Assembly (NCBI GenBank): GCA_002327925.1
Contig: DCVA01000008.1
Location: 1-27,834 of the forward strand
Length of the DNA: 27,834 nt
Reading direction: 5' to 3'
Source of the DNA: Anaerolineales bacterium UBA2200
Lineage (GTDB): Bacteria > Chloroflexota > Anaerolineae > UBA2200
Shown here: piece by piece, positions 1 through 7,543 of the stretch
Numbering within the stretch: position 1 is the first letter of the stretch
How the letters are laid out: every line of letters begins with the position of its first letter
The notes under the pieces: generated by a model
Seen by the model: the letters and a program-made list of their open reading frames with translations, nothing else
The model's database searches: none
What the model was told of the DNA's origin: nothing
Translations under genes and position numbers: made by a program

Positions 1-775
1 CCCCGTCTGCGCGGGGCGGTGCGGCGACCTGTCCCGGCAGACCGCCGAACTTGCGCGTTCGCAGTGCATAGTCAGCCAGGGCCTTGTAGAGCTCGGCGCG
101 GTCAAAGTCCGGCCAGTAGACAGGGCTGGAGTAGAATTCGGAGTAGGCCGCCTGCCAGATCAAAAAGTTGCTGAGCCGTCTCTCGCCGGCGGTGCGAATG
201 ATCAGGTCAGGATCCGGCTGCCCGGCTGTGTAGAGCCGCTGCGAGAGAGCCTCCTCGGTGACCTGCTCCGTCGAGATACCATCAGTCATCATTCTGCGTA
301 CCGCCGTAAGGATCTCGTCGCGACCGCCATAATTCAGGGCAACATTGACCTGCAGCCGCGTTCCTGTGGAGGTCGCCTCAAGTGCCTGGCGCACCTTGAC
401 CTGCAGGTCTGCCGGAAGGCGGTCGAGAGAACCCAGGTGCTGGATGCGCACACCGTTCTTGCGCAGGCTGTCGACCTCGCGGTCGATGACCTGTGACAGG
501 AGAAGCATCAGCCCGCCCACCTCATCGGCCGGGCGTGACCAGTTCTCGGTGGAGAAGGTGTAGAGGGTCAGGATCTGAACACCGAACTCGGCGCATGCTT
601 CCACCACACGGCGCACGGCCTCCGTGCCGGCTCGATGGCCGGCAACACGCGGAAGACCGCGCTCCTTGGCCCAGCGACCGTTGCCATCCATGATGATCCC
701 CACGTGGCGCGGGACGACGGTCAGCTTTGGCTCTGGCGCTGCTGTAAAGCCGGGCCGTGACTGGGCGTCGGGCAT
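1..775 (-). CDS. uppS: Isoprenyl transferase (undecaprenyl diphosphate synthase), partial at window edge
   Basis: This enzyme condenses isopentenyl diphosphate onto farnesyl diphosphate to make the C55 carrier lipid for peptidoglycan and other envelope polymers. The translation from the ATG at 775 shows the MDGNGRWA motif with the expected catalytic Asp at residue 30, then TLYTFSTENW. Late in the protein comes RTAGERRLSNFLIWQ with Arg194 and Arg200, which bind the diphosphate of the allylic and homoallylic substrates in the family. The usual RTGGE reads RTAGE here, a mild change. About 258 residues are visible with no stop, so only a few C-terminal residues are probably missing. The start has a GGAGGT ribosome binding site at 787-792, inside the end of frr, and the gap to frr is 7 bp, so it is the last visible gene of the rpsB operon. 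A cdsA gene would be the usual next neighbour outside the window. Confidence 0.95.
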   Translation of the reverse strand, partial: MPDAQSRPGFTAAPEPKLTVVPRHVGIIMDGNGRWAKERGLPRVAGHRAGTEAVRRVVEACAEFGVQILTLYTFSTENWSRPADEVGGLMLLLSQVIDREVDSLRKNGVRIQHLGSLDRLPADLQVKVRQALEATSTGTRLQVNVALNYGGRDEILTAVRRMMTDGISTEQVTEEALSQRLYTAGQPDPDLIIRTAGERRLSNFLIWQAAYSEFYSSPVYWPDFDRAELYKALADYALRTRKFGGLPGQVAAPPRADG

Positions 776-782
776 TCTGGCT

Positions 783-1340
783 CTAGACCTCCATGATCTC
801 CTGCTGCTTGGCCCTGCCGATGTCGTCCATGATCTCTACGTACTTGTCATGGATCTCCTGCAGCCTGTCACGACCGCGATGAAAGTCGTCCTCTGTGATC
901 AGCTTTTCCTTTTCATAGTCGCGCAGCTCTTCCTGCTGATCGCGGCGGATGTTGCGGACGGCTATGTGCCCTTCCTCAACGCGTCGCCCGACGAGTTTGC
1001 TGAGGTCGCGGCGGCGCTCCTCTGTGAGCCGGGGGATGGGCAGACGAATGACCACCCCGTCGCTGTTGGGCGTCAGGCCCAGGTCCGACTTGAGCAAGGC
1101 CTTCTCGATGTCACCGATCGAACTGGGATCCCACGGGCGGATGACCAGCAGTCGCGGCTCCGGTGCGGAGATGGCCGCCATCTGGTTGAGCGGCGTGGGC
1201 GTTCCATAGTACTCGACGCGCAGGCGCTCGACAAGCGCGGGCGAGGCTCGTCCCGTGCGCAGACCCATCAGGTCCTCGCGCAGGGACTCGACTGCCTTGC
1301 CCATACGGTCTTCCGATTCTTTCATCAGGTCAGCGATCAT
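783..1340 (-). CDS. frr: Ribosome recycling factor
   Basis: RRF acts with EF-G to split post-termination ribosomes in the cytoplasm. The chosen ATG at 1340 gives 185 residues, the standard family length, beginning MIADLMKESEDRMGKAVES. It is preceded by GGAGG with a 5-base spacer. An open frame continues 28 codons upstream, but that stretch is not RRF-like. Family signatures are visible: LRTGRASPALVERL near residue 30, YYGTPTPLNQ, and VRNIRRDQQEEL in the hinge and coiled-coil region, followed by the charged C-terminal helix. It lies 47 bp after pyrH and 7 bp before uppS, matching the common bacterial order rpsB-tsf-pyrH-frr-uppS. Confidence 0.97.
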   Translation of the reverse strand: MIADLMKESEDRMGKAVESLREDLMGLRTGRASPALVERLRVEYYGTPTPLNQMAAISAPEPRLLVIRPWDPSSIGDIEKALLKSDLGLTPNSDGVVIRLPIPRLTEERRRDLSKLVGRRVEEGHIAVRNIRRDQQEELRDYEKEKLITEDDFHRGRDRLQEIHDKYVEIMDDIGRAKQQEIMEV

Positions 1341-1387
1341 GTCATCCTCCGGCACCCTGGGTCGCAGCGCTTCATCACTCGGAACCC

Positions 1388-2104
1388 CTAGCGGCTCACC
1401 AGGGTCCCGATTGGCTCTCCGCACACCACGCGCTCGATGCTGTTCTGCTCTGCCAGCTTGAACACTATGATGGGCAGGTCGTTATCCATGCACAGGGACA
1501 GGGCGGTGCTGTCCATCACCTTGACGCCCATGTTCAGCGCCTCGATGTAGGTCATGCGGTCAAAGCGTCTGGCATCGGCATTGATCATCGGATCCTTGTC
1601 GTAGACACCATCGACTTTGGTCGCCTTCAGCACGGCGTCGGCATCGATTTCCATCGCCCGCAGCGCTGCCGCGGTATCGGTGGTGAAATAGGGATTGCCC
1701 GTACCCGCGCCAAAGATGACCACACGGCCCTTTTCCAGATGCGCAATGGCGCGGCGGCGGATGTAGGGTTCGGCGACGGCGCGCATCTCGATGGCGGTCT
1801 GAGCGCGCGTGGCCAGGCCGTTGCGCTCGAGGGCATCCTGCAGGGCCAGGGTATTGATCACCGTGGCAAGCATACCCATGTAGTCAGCGGTAGCTCGCTC
1901 CATGCCCCGGCTGAGGCCGTTGACGCCGCGCCAGATGTTGCCGGCGCCGATCACAATCGCCACCTGCACCTCAAGGTCATGCACCCGGTGGATCTGGGCG
2001 GCGATGGCTTCGACGGTGGGTACGTCAATACCCCACCCCGCCTCGCCAGCCAGTGCCTCTCCGTTGATCTTGATGAGGACGCGGTTATACTTGGCTTTGG
2101 CCAT
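1388..2104 (-). CDS. pyrH: UMP kinase
   Basis: UMP kinase phosphorylates UMP to UDP with ATP, the step that commits pyrimidines to UTP and CTP; it is a hexameric amino-acid-kinase-fold enzyme, usually feedback-inhibited by UTP. The 238-residue product begins MAKAKYNRVLIKINGEAL. It shows the glycine-rich VIGAGNIWRG loop, DYMGMLATVINTLALQDAL, and the nucleotide-binding GTGNPYFTTDTAAALRA, all typical of bacterial PyrH. I chose the ATG at 2104 because GGGGTGA directly upstream can serve as the ribosome binding site. A GTG two codons earlier (2110) would overlap that site and is less likely. The gene lies between tsf (39 bp upstream) and frr (47 bp downstream), as in many bacteria. Confidence 0.96.
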   Translation of the reverse strand: MAKAKYNRVLIKINGEALAGEAGWGIDVPTVEAIAAQIHRVHDLEVQVAIVIGAGNIWRGVNGLSRGMERATADYMGMLATVINTLALQDALERNGLATRAQTAIEMRAVAEPYIRRRAIAHLEKGRVVIFGAGTGNPYFTTDTAAALRAMEIDADAVLKATKVDGVYDKDPMINADARRFDRMTYIEALNMGVKVMDSTALSLCMDNDLPIIVFKLAEQNSIERVVCGEPIGTLVSR

Positions 2105-2143
2105 GTTCACCCCGTGCGCGGTTCGGATGTGAGTTCCGCGGGT

Positions 2144-2737
2144 CTACTCTTCCCCCAGCTCGATGCGCGCAAAGCGGCGCAGCACGATGTTCTCGCCGGT
2201 CTTGGCGATGCGATCATTGATCAGGTCCTGCACCGTTCTGGTCTGGTCCTTGATGTAAAGCTGGTTGACCAGGCAGTTCTCGGCGTAAAAGTTCTTCAGC
2301 TTGCCTTCGATGATCTTTTCCAGCACCTGCTCGGGCTTTTTCTGATCGGCCATCTGGGCGCGGTAGATGCGCTTTTCGGCCTCGAGCACTTCGGCCGGCA
2401 CATCCTCCGGCTTGAGGTAGGTGGGACGGGCGGCCACAACCTGCATGGCTATTTCGTGGGCCAGTTCCTTGAACTCGGGCGTGCGCGCCACAAAGTCGGT
2501 CTCGCAGTTCAGCTCGATGATTGAGGCGGCCTTGCCCAGGTGGGAGTAGGCCTCCACCAGGCCCTCCTTCGCCACACGGCTGGCCTTCTTGTTGACCACT
2601 GCCAGGCCCTTCTCGCGCAAGAGCTCCTGCGCGCGCTTCGGGTCGCCATCGCAAGCCAACAAGGCCTTCTTGCAATCAAGGACGCCCGCGGACGTCTTCT
2701 CGCGTAGTTCCTTGATCATTTCGGGAGTAACGGTCAT
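2144..2737 (-). CDS. tsf: Elongation factor Ts (short form)
   Basis: EF-Ts is the nucleotide exchange factor that regenerates EF-Tu-GTP. The product begins MTVTPEMIKELREKTSAGVLDCKKAL, with the conserved N-terminal UBA-like domain and the LREKTxAGxxDCKKAL motif. INCETDFVAR-type sequence follows (here ELNCETDFVARTPEF, near residue 80). At 197 residues it is the short form, with one core subdomain rather than the two of the roughly 280-residue E. coli protein; Thermus and several deep-branching phyla have this size. The ATG at 2737 is supported by GGAAGGTGA just upstream. The frame is open for 16 more codons, but those cross an intercistronic hairpin. It is co-oriented with rpsB, 86 bp downstream of it. 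Confidence 0.96.
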   Translation of the reverse strand: MTVTPEMIKELREKTSAGVLDCKKALLACDGDPKRAQELLREKGLAVVNKKASRVAKEGLVEAYSHLGKAASIIELNCETDFVARTPEFKELAHEIAMQVVAARPTYLKPEDVPAEVLEAEKRIYRAQMADQKKPEQVLEKIIEGKLKNFYAENCLVNQLYIKDQTRTVQDLINDRIAKTGENIVLRRFARIELGEE

Positions 2738-2765
2738 CTGGGTCACCTTCCTGAGATGGTATACA

Positions 2766-2806
2766 GGAGGCCGGCGAAGGACCACAGGGGTCCTCCGCAG
2801 GCCTCC
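2766..2806 (-). promoter_or_regulatory. Intercistronic hairpin between rpsB and tsf
   Basis: Two 18-base arms (2766-2783 and 2789-2806) pair around a 5-base loop with one mismatch and one G-U wobble in the RNA. No T-tract follows on the minus strand, so it does not look like a full terminator. It ends about 28 bases before the tsf start. It may be an mRNA stabiliser, a processing site or a partial attenuator that tunes tsf relative to rpsB. The structure is seen in the sequence; the role is inferred. Confidence 0.6.
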
Positions 2807-2823
2807 CGAATGCGCTATTGGGA

Positions 2824-3726
2824 TCAGGCCTGCTCTGGTCCGGGGACCAGGACGGCCGGGTCGATACCCGCCAGCAGGGGATCGGCGTTCTCGTCAACGG
2901 GGGGCTCCGACACAATCTCGACCGGGCCTGCATCGACGTCGGGCTTTTCCGAGGCATCGACCATCTCGATGGCCGCGCCAAGGCCGGCCGCCTTCTCCAT
3001 GGAGGCCTCGCCGGCGGCCTGCTCCTCAGCCATGACCACGCCGCGCATCTGCTGGCCCTCGTTGGCTGCATCCGCCATCTTGCTGGCGATCAGCTTGATC
3101 GCGCGAATGGCGTCATCATTGGCGGGAATCACATGGTCCACCGGGTCCGGGTCGCAGTTGGTATCAACCATCGCCACGACCGGAATTCCGAGGATCCTGG
3201 CTTCCTTCACCGCGATGGCCTCGCGGGTCACGTCCACCACAAATACGGCGCTGGGCAAATAGTACATATTCTTGACGCCGCCAAAACGCTGCTGCAGCTT
3301 GACCAGCAAGCGGTCTCTCCACAGGGCTTCCTTCTTGCTGAGCTTGGACCAGTCGCCGAGCTGCTTCTCTTTTTCCATTTCCAGGAGCTGGTTGGCGCGA
3401 GTGCGCATCGTGCGGAAGTTGGTGAGCGTGCCGCCCAACCAGCGATCCGTCACGTAGGGCATCCCACAGCGTGACGCCTCTGCGGCCAGATTCTCCTGGG
3501 CCTGCTTCTTGGTGCCAACAAACAGCACCGTGCCGCCCTCAGCCGTCGTATCGCGCACGAACGAGTAGGCGTCCTCGAGCAAACGAATCGTCTGCTGCAG
3601 GTCGATGATGTGGATACCATTGCGCTCGGTAAAGATATAGGAGCGCATCTTGGGGTGCCAGCGGCGGCTGCGGTGTCCGAAATGCACGCCGGCTTCGAGC
3701 AGTTCCTTCATCTGAACAACGGCCAT
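2824..3726 (-). CDS. rpsB: Small ribosomal subunit protein S2 with acidic C-terminal tail
   Basis: S2 binds the 30S head-body junction and is needed for S1 recruitment. The product starts MAVVQMKELLEAGVHFGHRSRRWHPKM and carries the family motifs IHIIDLQQT, VLFVGTKKQAQ, RWLGGTLTNF, VVDVTREAIAVKEA, and VDTNCDPDPVDHVIPANDDA. The start at 3726 is preceded by AAGGAGA with about 10 bases of spacing. The open frame extends 64 codons further but through non-conserved leader sequence. At 300 residues it is longer than the usual 230-260. The extra roughly 70 C-terminal residues are acidic and Glu/Ala/Pro-rich (for example EIVSEPPVDENADPLLAG), a low-complexity tail seen in several phyla. It is the first gene of the operon. 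Confidence 0.97.
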   Translation of the reverse strand: MAVVQMKELLEAGVHFGHRSRRWHPKMRSYIFTERNGIHIIDLQQTIRLLEDAYSFVRDTTAEGGTVLFVGTKKQAQENLAAEASRCGMPYVTDRWLGGTLTNFRTMRTRANQLLEMEKEKQLGDWSKLSKKEALWRDRLLVKLQQRFGGVKNMYYLPSAVFVVDVTREAIAVKEARILGIPVVAMVDTNCDPDPVDHVIPANDDAIRAIKLIASKMADAANEGQQMRGVVMAEEQAAGEASMEKAAGLGAAIEMVDASEKPDVDAGPVEIVSEPPVDENADPLLAGIDPAVLVPGPEQA

Positions 3727-3850
3727 GTGATACCAGTCTCCTTTTCGTTTTTGTCTTCCGTTCCCTTCATCCCGGGGAGGAACCGTCCAAATGGAGCGGC
3801 ACGCCGCCTCGGTCCAGGAACGTGTTTGGTAGTTGCCTAGCCAAAGAGAC

Positions 3851-3879
3851 AGTATAGCAGAAATAGCCCGAATCGGCAA
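3851..3879 (-). promoter_or_regulatory. Promoter of the rpsB-tsf-pyrH-frr-uppS operon
   Basis: On the minus strand TTGCCG (3874-3879) and TATACT (3851-3856) are separated by exactly 17 bp, matching sigma-A consensus at 4/6 and 5/6. The predicted start near 3844 leaves a leader of about 118 bases before rpsB. Confidence 0.8.
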
Positions 3880-3972
3880 ATCCGGCTTGACGGAGGCCCC
3901 GGGGGCTCGCTGGCGCACGGAGATGCTTCGGAGTACCTCAGCACCACAGGCCGGTGCCGTCCGGCGGGGCGT

Positions 3973-4001
3973 TTGGCTCTTTGCGCAGCGGGCGCTATGA
4001 T
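3973..4001 (+). promoter_or_regulatory. Promoter of the CYTH-HTH-CHAD gene
   Basis: TTGGCT (3973-3978), a 17-bp spacer and TATGAT (3996-4001) match sigma-A consensus at 4/6 and 5/6. The expected transcription start is near 4008, about 20 bases before the ATG at 4029. Confidence 0.7.
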
Positions 4002-4028
4002 GGACAGAGAAAAGGTGGGCAGTGAGCC

Positions 4029-5960
4029 ATGGAGATCGAAGCCAAGTACGTTGTTCCGGACCGGGATTGCCTGAGCCGCCTGAAATCGGTGGACACGCTG
4101 GCCGGGTTTGACCTCGGCCCGGGGGTGGAACAGCAGGTCGTCGATCGGTTCTGCGACTCTCACGACCGGCTCCTGCTCGCCGCCGGCTGGTTCTTGCGCT
4201 TTCGGCAGGACTCGAAGGGGCTCCAGGTTACACTCAAGAGCCTTGCCAGGGCCGCGAAGGGCTTGCACAGGCGTGAGGAGTGGAATCTGGTTCTGGGTGA
4301 GGACCTTCCCCCCTCGTCCTGGCCCGCAGGGCCGCTGCGCGAGCAAGTAGCGCAGATTGTCGGCGAGGCGGAGCTGGAGCCGCTCGTGCAACTGCAACAG
4401 ACTCGTGTCCGTCGCTCCGTGACCCGCGAGGGGCGCGCCGCCGGCGAGCTGTGCCTCGATGAGGTGCACTTCCGAACCGGCGCACTCCGCTCCACATGCC
4501 TGGAGCTGGAGGTAGAGCTGGACCCCGATGGCACGGAAAAAGACCTGGAAACCATCACCTCCTGCCTGCGCGAGGAGTGGGCACTGGAGCCACAGACGCA
4601 AAGCAAGTTCGAGCGGGCGCTGGCCCTGCTGGATAAACGGGCAGGAGCGCTCCTGCTGCGGCCACAGGAGCGCACGATGCTCGAGCAGGTCGCGACTCGC
4701 CGCGGCAATTATGGCAAGCGTGCACGTGCCCTGCTGGCTCTGGATGACGGGGCATCGCAGCGCGAGGCGAGCTCACGCACGCCACTGGCTCGGTCGCGGG
4801 TGCGCTTCTGGGCGCGCCGTTTTGGTGAGGTTCGGCTGGGCGTATTCCCGGTCCACGTTCTGGAGACTGCGGGTGACCGGGCGGAGTCACAGTGTGTTGA
4901 CGCCCGGCCGCCTGACGCCGAGCCGACTTCCGCCGTGACCCCTGCCCTGCTGCCCCAGGCGCCGGACCTCCTGCCCGACGACTCCATGGCCGAGGCGGCA
5001 CGCAAGACCTTTCGTTTCCACTTGCTGAGGATGCTCTCCCACGAAGCCGGCACGAGAGAGGGCACAGACCCGGAGAGTTTGCACGATATGCGCGTGGCCA
5101 CACGGCGGATGAGGGCCGCGGCGCGCGTGTTCGATGGCTACCTTGATCAGGAGGAGACCAAACCCTTCTACAAGGCCCTGCGGCGCACCGGCCGCGTGCT
5201 GGGAACGGTCCGCGACCTGGACGTGTTCCGACTCAAGCTCCAGGCCTACCTGGACGGGCTGCCCCCGGACCGTGCGCACGAGCTGGACCCGCTTCTGGCT
5301 GCGTGGCAATCCCGGCGCGACGAGGCCAGAGGGGAGCTGCTACAGTACCTGACCGGCGACAGGTACCGGCGCTTCACCGAGGGCTTTGCCCGCTACCTGG
5401 AGCTGCCCGCTCAGCCGGACCAGCCAGCCGGCGGCACGGCCTTCGACTCTGTGCCGCACCGCCTGCGCCACACAGTGCCGATGGTGGTTGAGCAGAGGCT
5501 GTCCAGTGTCCTGGCCCACGCGGAGGCCGTGTCGGGGCGGGAGGTTGCCCTGACGCGCTTTCATCAGCTCCGCATTGCCGGCAAAGAGCTGCGCTATGCT
5601 CTCGAGTTCTTCGAGGAGGTTCTGGGCCCTCAGACCAGGGACCTGGTCAATACCATGAAGCGCGTCCAGGACCATCTGGGCGACTTGCAGGACGCAGTCG
5701 TAGCGTGCAACGTGCTGCGCGATTTTCTGACCTGGGGCACCTGGGAGCCTCCGCAGAAGAGCCGTCGTCCGGAAACCACGATCATCGCTCCGGGCGTGGC
5801 AACCTATCTGGCGGTTCGACAGGTGGAGGTCAGCGAGCTGGTAAGCTCAGCCCCGCCTCTGATCGCGGTTCTGCAGAGCCTGGAGTTCCGGTTGCTGGCG
5901 AACTCTGCCGTCACCTACCTCTGGCAACCGGGCGGCCTCCCGCTCAGGCCGGCAGGCTAG
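4029..5960 (+). CDS. CYTH-CHAD protein with a central helix-turn-helix
   Basis: The 643-residue product has three parts. Residues 1-205 are a CYTH (triphosphate tunnel) domain, beginning MEIEAKY with the ExExK motif (E2, E4, K6), later VTLK (K70), LELEVEL and SKFERAL; such domains hydrolyse or bind inorganic triphosphate and related polyphosphates. Residues 210-275 (RRGNYGKRARALLALDDG to RRFGEVRLGVFP) resemble the homeodomain-like helix-turn-helix of IS630-type proteins. A Pro/Ala-rich linker then leads to a CHAD domain (about 320-640) with SLHDMRVATRRMRAAARVF and HQLRIAGKELRYALEFFEEVLG, whose conserved His and basic residues bind polyphosphate in characterised members. AGGTGG sits 10 bases before the ATG. 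It converges on ppx, sharing the 4-bp CTAG at 5957-5960, and faces the ppk1 operon. I infer a polyphosphate-associated regulator or triphosphatase; DNA binding is unproven. Confidence 0.88.
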   Translation: MEIEAKYVVPDRDCLSRLKSVDTLAGFDLGPGVEQQVVDRFCDSHDRLLLAAGWFLRFRQDSKGLQVTLKSLARAAKGLHRREEWNLVLGEDLPPSSWPAGPLREQVAQIVGEAELEPLVQLQQTRVRRSVTREGRAAGELCLDEVHFRTGALRSTCLELEVELDPDGTEKDLETITSCLREEWALEPQTQSKFERALALLDKRAGALLLRPQERTMLEQVATRRGNYGKRARALLALDDGASQREASSRTPLARSRVRFWARRFGEVRLGVFPVHVLETAGDRAESQCVDARPPDAEPTSAVTPALLPQAPDLLPDDSMAEAARKTFRFHLLRMLSHEAGTREGTDPESLHDMRVATRRMRAAARVFDGYLDQEETKPFYKALRRTGRVLGTVRDLDVFRLKLQAYLDGLPPDRAHELDPLLAAWQSRRDEARGELLQYLTGDRYRRFTEGFARYLELPAQPDQPAGGTAFDSVPHRLRHTVPMVVEQRLSSVLAHAEAVSGREVALTRFHQLRIAGKELRYALEFFEEVLGPQTRDLVNTMKRVQDHLGDLQDAVVACNVLRDFLTWGTWEPPQKSRRPETTIIAPGVATYLAVRQVEVSELVSSAPPLIAVLQSLEFRLLANSAVTYLWQPGGLPLRPAG

Positions 5961-7543
5961 CCCGGTTTGTTTTCCGCAGCCGGTGCTTTGCCCACCCTGA
6001 GGACTTCAACATCCAGCCTGCGGCCCAGGACCTTCTCCACAGCGCGTTCGTGGGTTTTGACGGCCCACACCTGGAGCTCGCAGTCCCTGACACACTCCAC
6101 CGACAGAACGGCCCTGTCTCGCGACGCCTTCCAGCGAGCACCGCGCACAACGCCCGTGTGACCACGATCCAGACTCTCGGCCAGGCGCAGGAACAGGCTC
6201 ATCACTTCCACCGTCCCCTGCGCTGCCCTGTCCAGCGAGGCGAACTCCGGGTGTGTCTTGCGGGGAAGCGAGCGCCTGTGGTAGAGGGCGGACGTAGCCA
6301 TAATGGCGATCTCCCGCTCATCGAATCCAAGCAGATCATAGTTGCGGATGAGATAGTAGGTGTGGGCGTGTTGATTATGGTAAGAGAGGAATCCGCCCAC
6401 GTCGTGCAACAACGCTGCATACTCCAGCAACTCCCTGTCCGCGCCGCGGAGCGTGTGCAAGCCGGCGCGTCGCCCGCTGTCAAAGAGCTGCAGAGCCAGA
6501 GTGGCAACGGTCTGGCAGTGGCTCTCATCGAAACCGCAGGCTCTGCCAAGCTGCAGCACGCTGCGTCGCCGGACCGAGTGCTGCGTGACCCAGGGTGTCT
6601 GCTCGGTCCGTGACAGGTAGTCGACCAGCAACCCATCCCTGAGTCCCCGCCGGCTAACCTGTATCTGCGACAGGCCTGTGTCGGACATCAGGGTTTCCAG
6701 GATGGCTGCGCCCGCGATGATGATGTCGGCCCGTTCAGGATTGATGCCCGGCACGGAGCGGCGCTTGTCGAGGGGAAGCTCGCAGAGCATTCGCGCGGTG
6801 CGCTCGAGACGGTCCAGGCCCAGCACGTTGTCCGCGCTGCTGCCCCTGCCGAAGGCACGCTCGGCAATCTGAGCCAGGTTCTCGATGGTTCCAGAGCTGC
6901 CCACGGCCAGAGTGACCCCGTGTGCTTTGATTCGCTGCAGGGCGTAGACGGCAACGTTGCGGACATACCACTGAAGCTGTGCGTAACGTTCCGAGGAGAT
7001 GGGCCCTGTCTCGTCACGCAGGAACATCGTCGTCAGACGGATGGCTCCCAGAGGCAGTGATTCCAGGTAGCGGTGCGCATTTTGGTCCCCGACGGCGAGC
7101 TCCGTGCTGCCCCCGCCGATATCCACGAAGAAGGCGGGGCGCTCACCGAGGTTGAGGCCCGTGGCAACGCCGAGGTAGACCAGTCGTGCCTCTTCCACAC
7201 CGGAGATAACGTGCACATCCAGGCCGGCCTCTCGGCGCAGGCGGCGCACCATGGTTGACTGGTTACGCGCTTCGCGCATCGCTGAGGTCGCCACGGCCAC
7301 GATCTCCTCGGCCCCATAGTGCCGCGCGACCTCGACGAGCTGGCGGCAGACGCGTACCGCTCGCTCCATAGCCGCCGGTTGCAGCTCACCGGCATCGAAC
7401 TCGTTCTCGCCGAGGCGCACGACCTGTTTGTCATCGCAAAGCACCGTGAGCGATTGGTTGGGCAGGATGCGTACCACCAGCAAGCGAACGGAGTTGGTGC
7501 CGATGTCGACAAAAGCCACAACCCGGCCGGAGGTTGTGCTCAT
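5957..7543 (-). CDS. ppx: Exopolyphosphatase / pppGpp phosphohydrolase (Ppx/GppA) with HD domain
   Basis: Ppx/GppA enzymes release phosphate from the ends of polyphosphate, and some convert pppGpp to ppGpp. The 528-residue product has the ASKHA fold: phosphate loop FVDIGTNSVRLLV (residues 11-23), SGVEEARLVYLG with the catalytic Glu pair near 117-118, and DIGGGSTEL (141-149). Residues about 320-510 form the HD-type C-terminal domain (LLHDVG at 379-384, YHRRSLP, LRLAESLDRGH), as in the long E. coli Ppx. I chose the ATG at 7543 because it overlaps the upstream stop as ATGA, indicating translational coupling; a GTG at 7555 is less likely. It is the third gene of the ppk1 operon and converges on the CYTH-CHAD gene. 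Confidence 0.94.
   Translation of the reverse strand: MSTTSGRVVAFVDIGTNSVRLLVVRILPNQSLTVLCDDKQVVRLGENEFDAGELQPAAMERAVRVCRQLVEVARHYGAEEIVAVATSAMREARNQSTMVRRLRREAGLDVHVISGVEEARLVYLGVATGLNLGERPAFFVDIGGGSTELAVGDQNAHRYLESLPLGAIRLTTMFLRDETGPISSERYAQLQWYVRNVAVYALQRIKAHGVTLAVGSSGTIENLAQIAERAFGRGSSADNVLGLDRLERTARMLCELPLDKRRSVPGINPERADIIIAGAAILETLMSDTGLSQIQVSRRGLRDGLLVDYLSRTEQTPWVTQHSVRRRSVLQLGRACGFDESHCQTVATLALQLFDSGRRAGLHTLRGADRELLEYAALLHDVGGFLSYHNQHAHTYYLIRNYDLLGFDEREIAIMATSALYHRRSLPRKTHPEFASLDRAAQGTVEVMSLFLRLAESLDRGHTGVVRGARWKASRDRAVLSVECVRDCELQVWAVKTHERAVEKVLGRRLDVEVLRVGKAPAAENKPG

Larger units (their letters stand above)
3727..4028. other. Intergenic region with divergent promoters and rpsB leader
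   Basis: This 302-bp gap separates rpsB from the CYTH-CHAD gene. It holds the two divergent promoters listed separately. The rpsB leader contains a GC-rich hairpin-forming stretch at about 3785-3815 (core GCGGCGTGCCGC in the RNA). I see no conserved small gene in it. Confidence 0.6.

Noticed and set aside
1..16. Inverted repeat CCCCG...CGGGG at the left edge
   Set aside because: It lies inside the still-open uppS frame, has a short stem and no T-tract, and is probably chance in GC-rich code.
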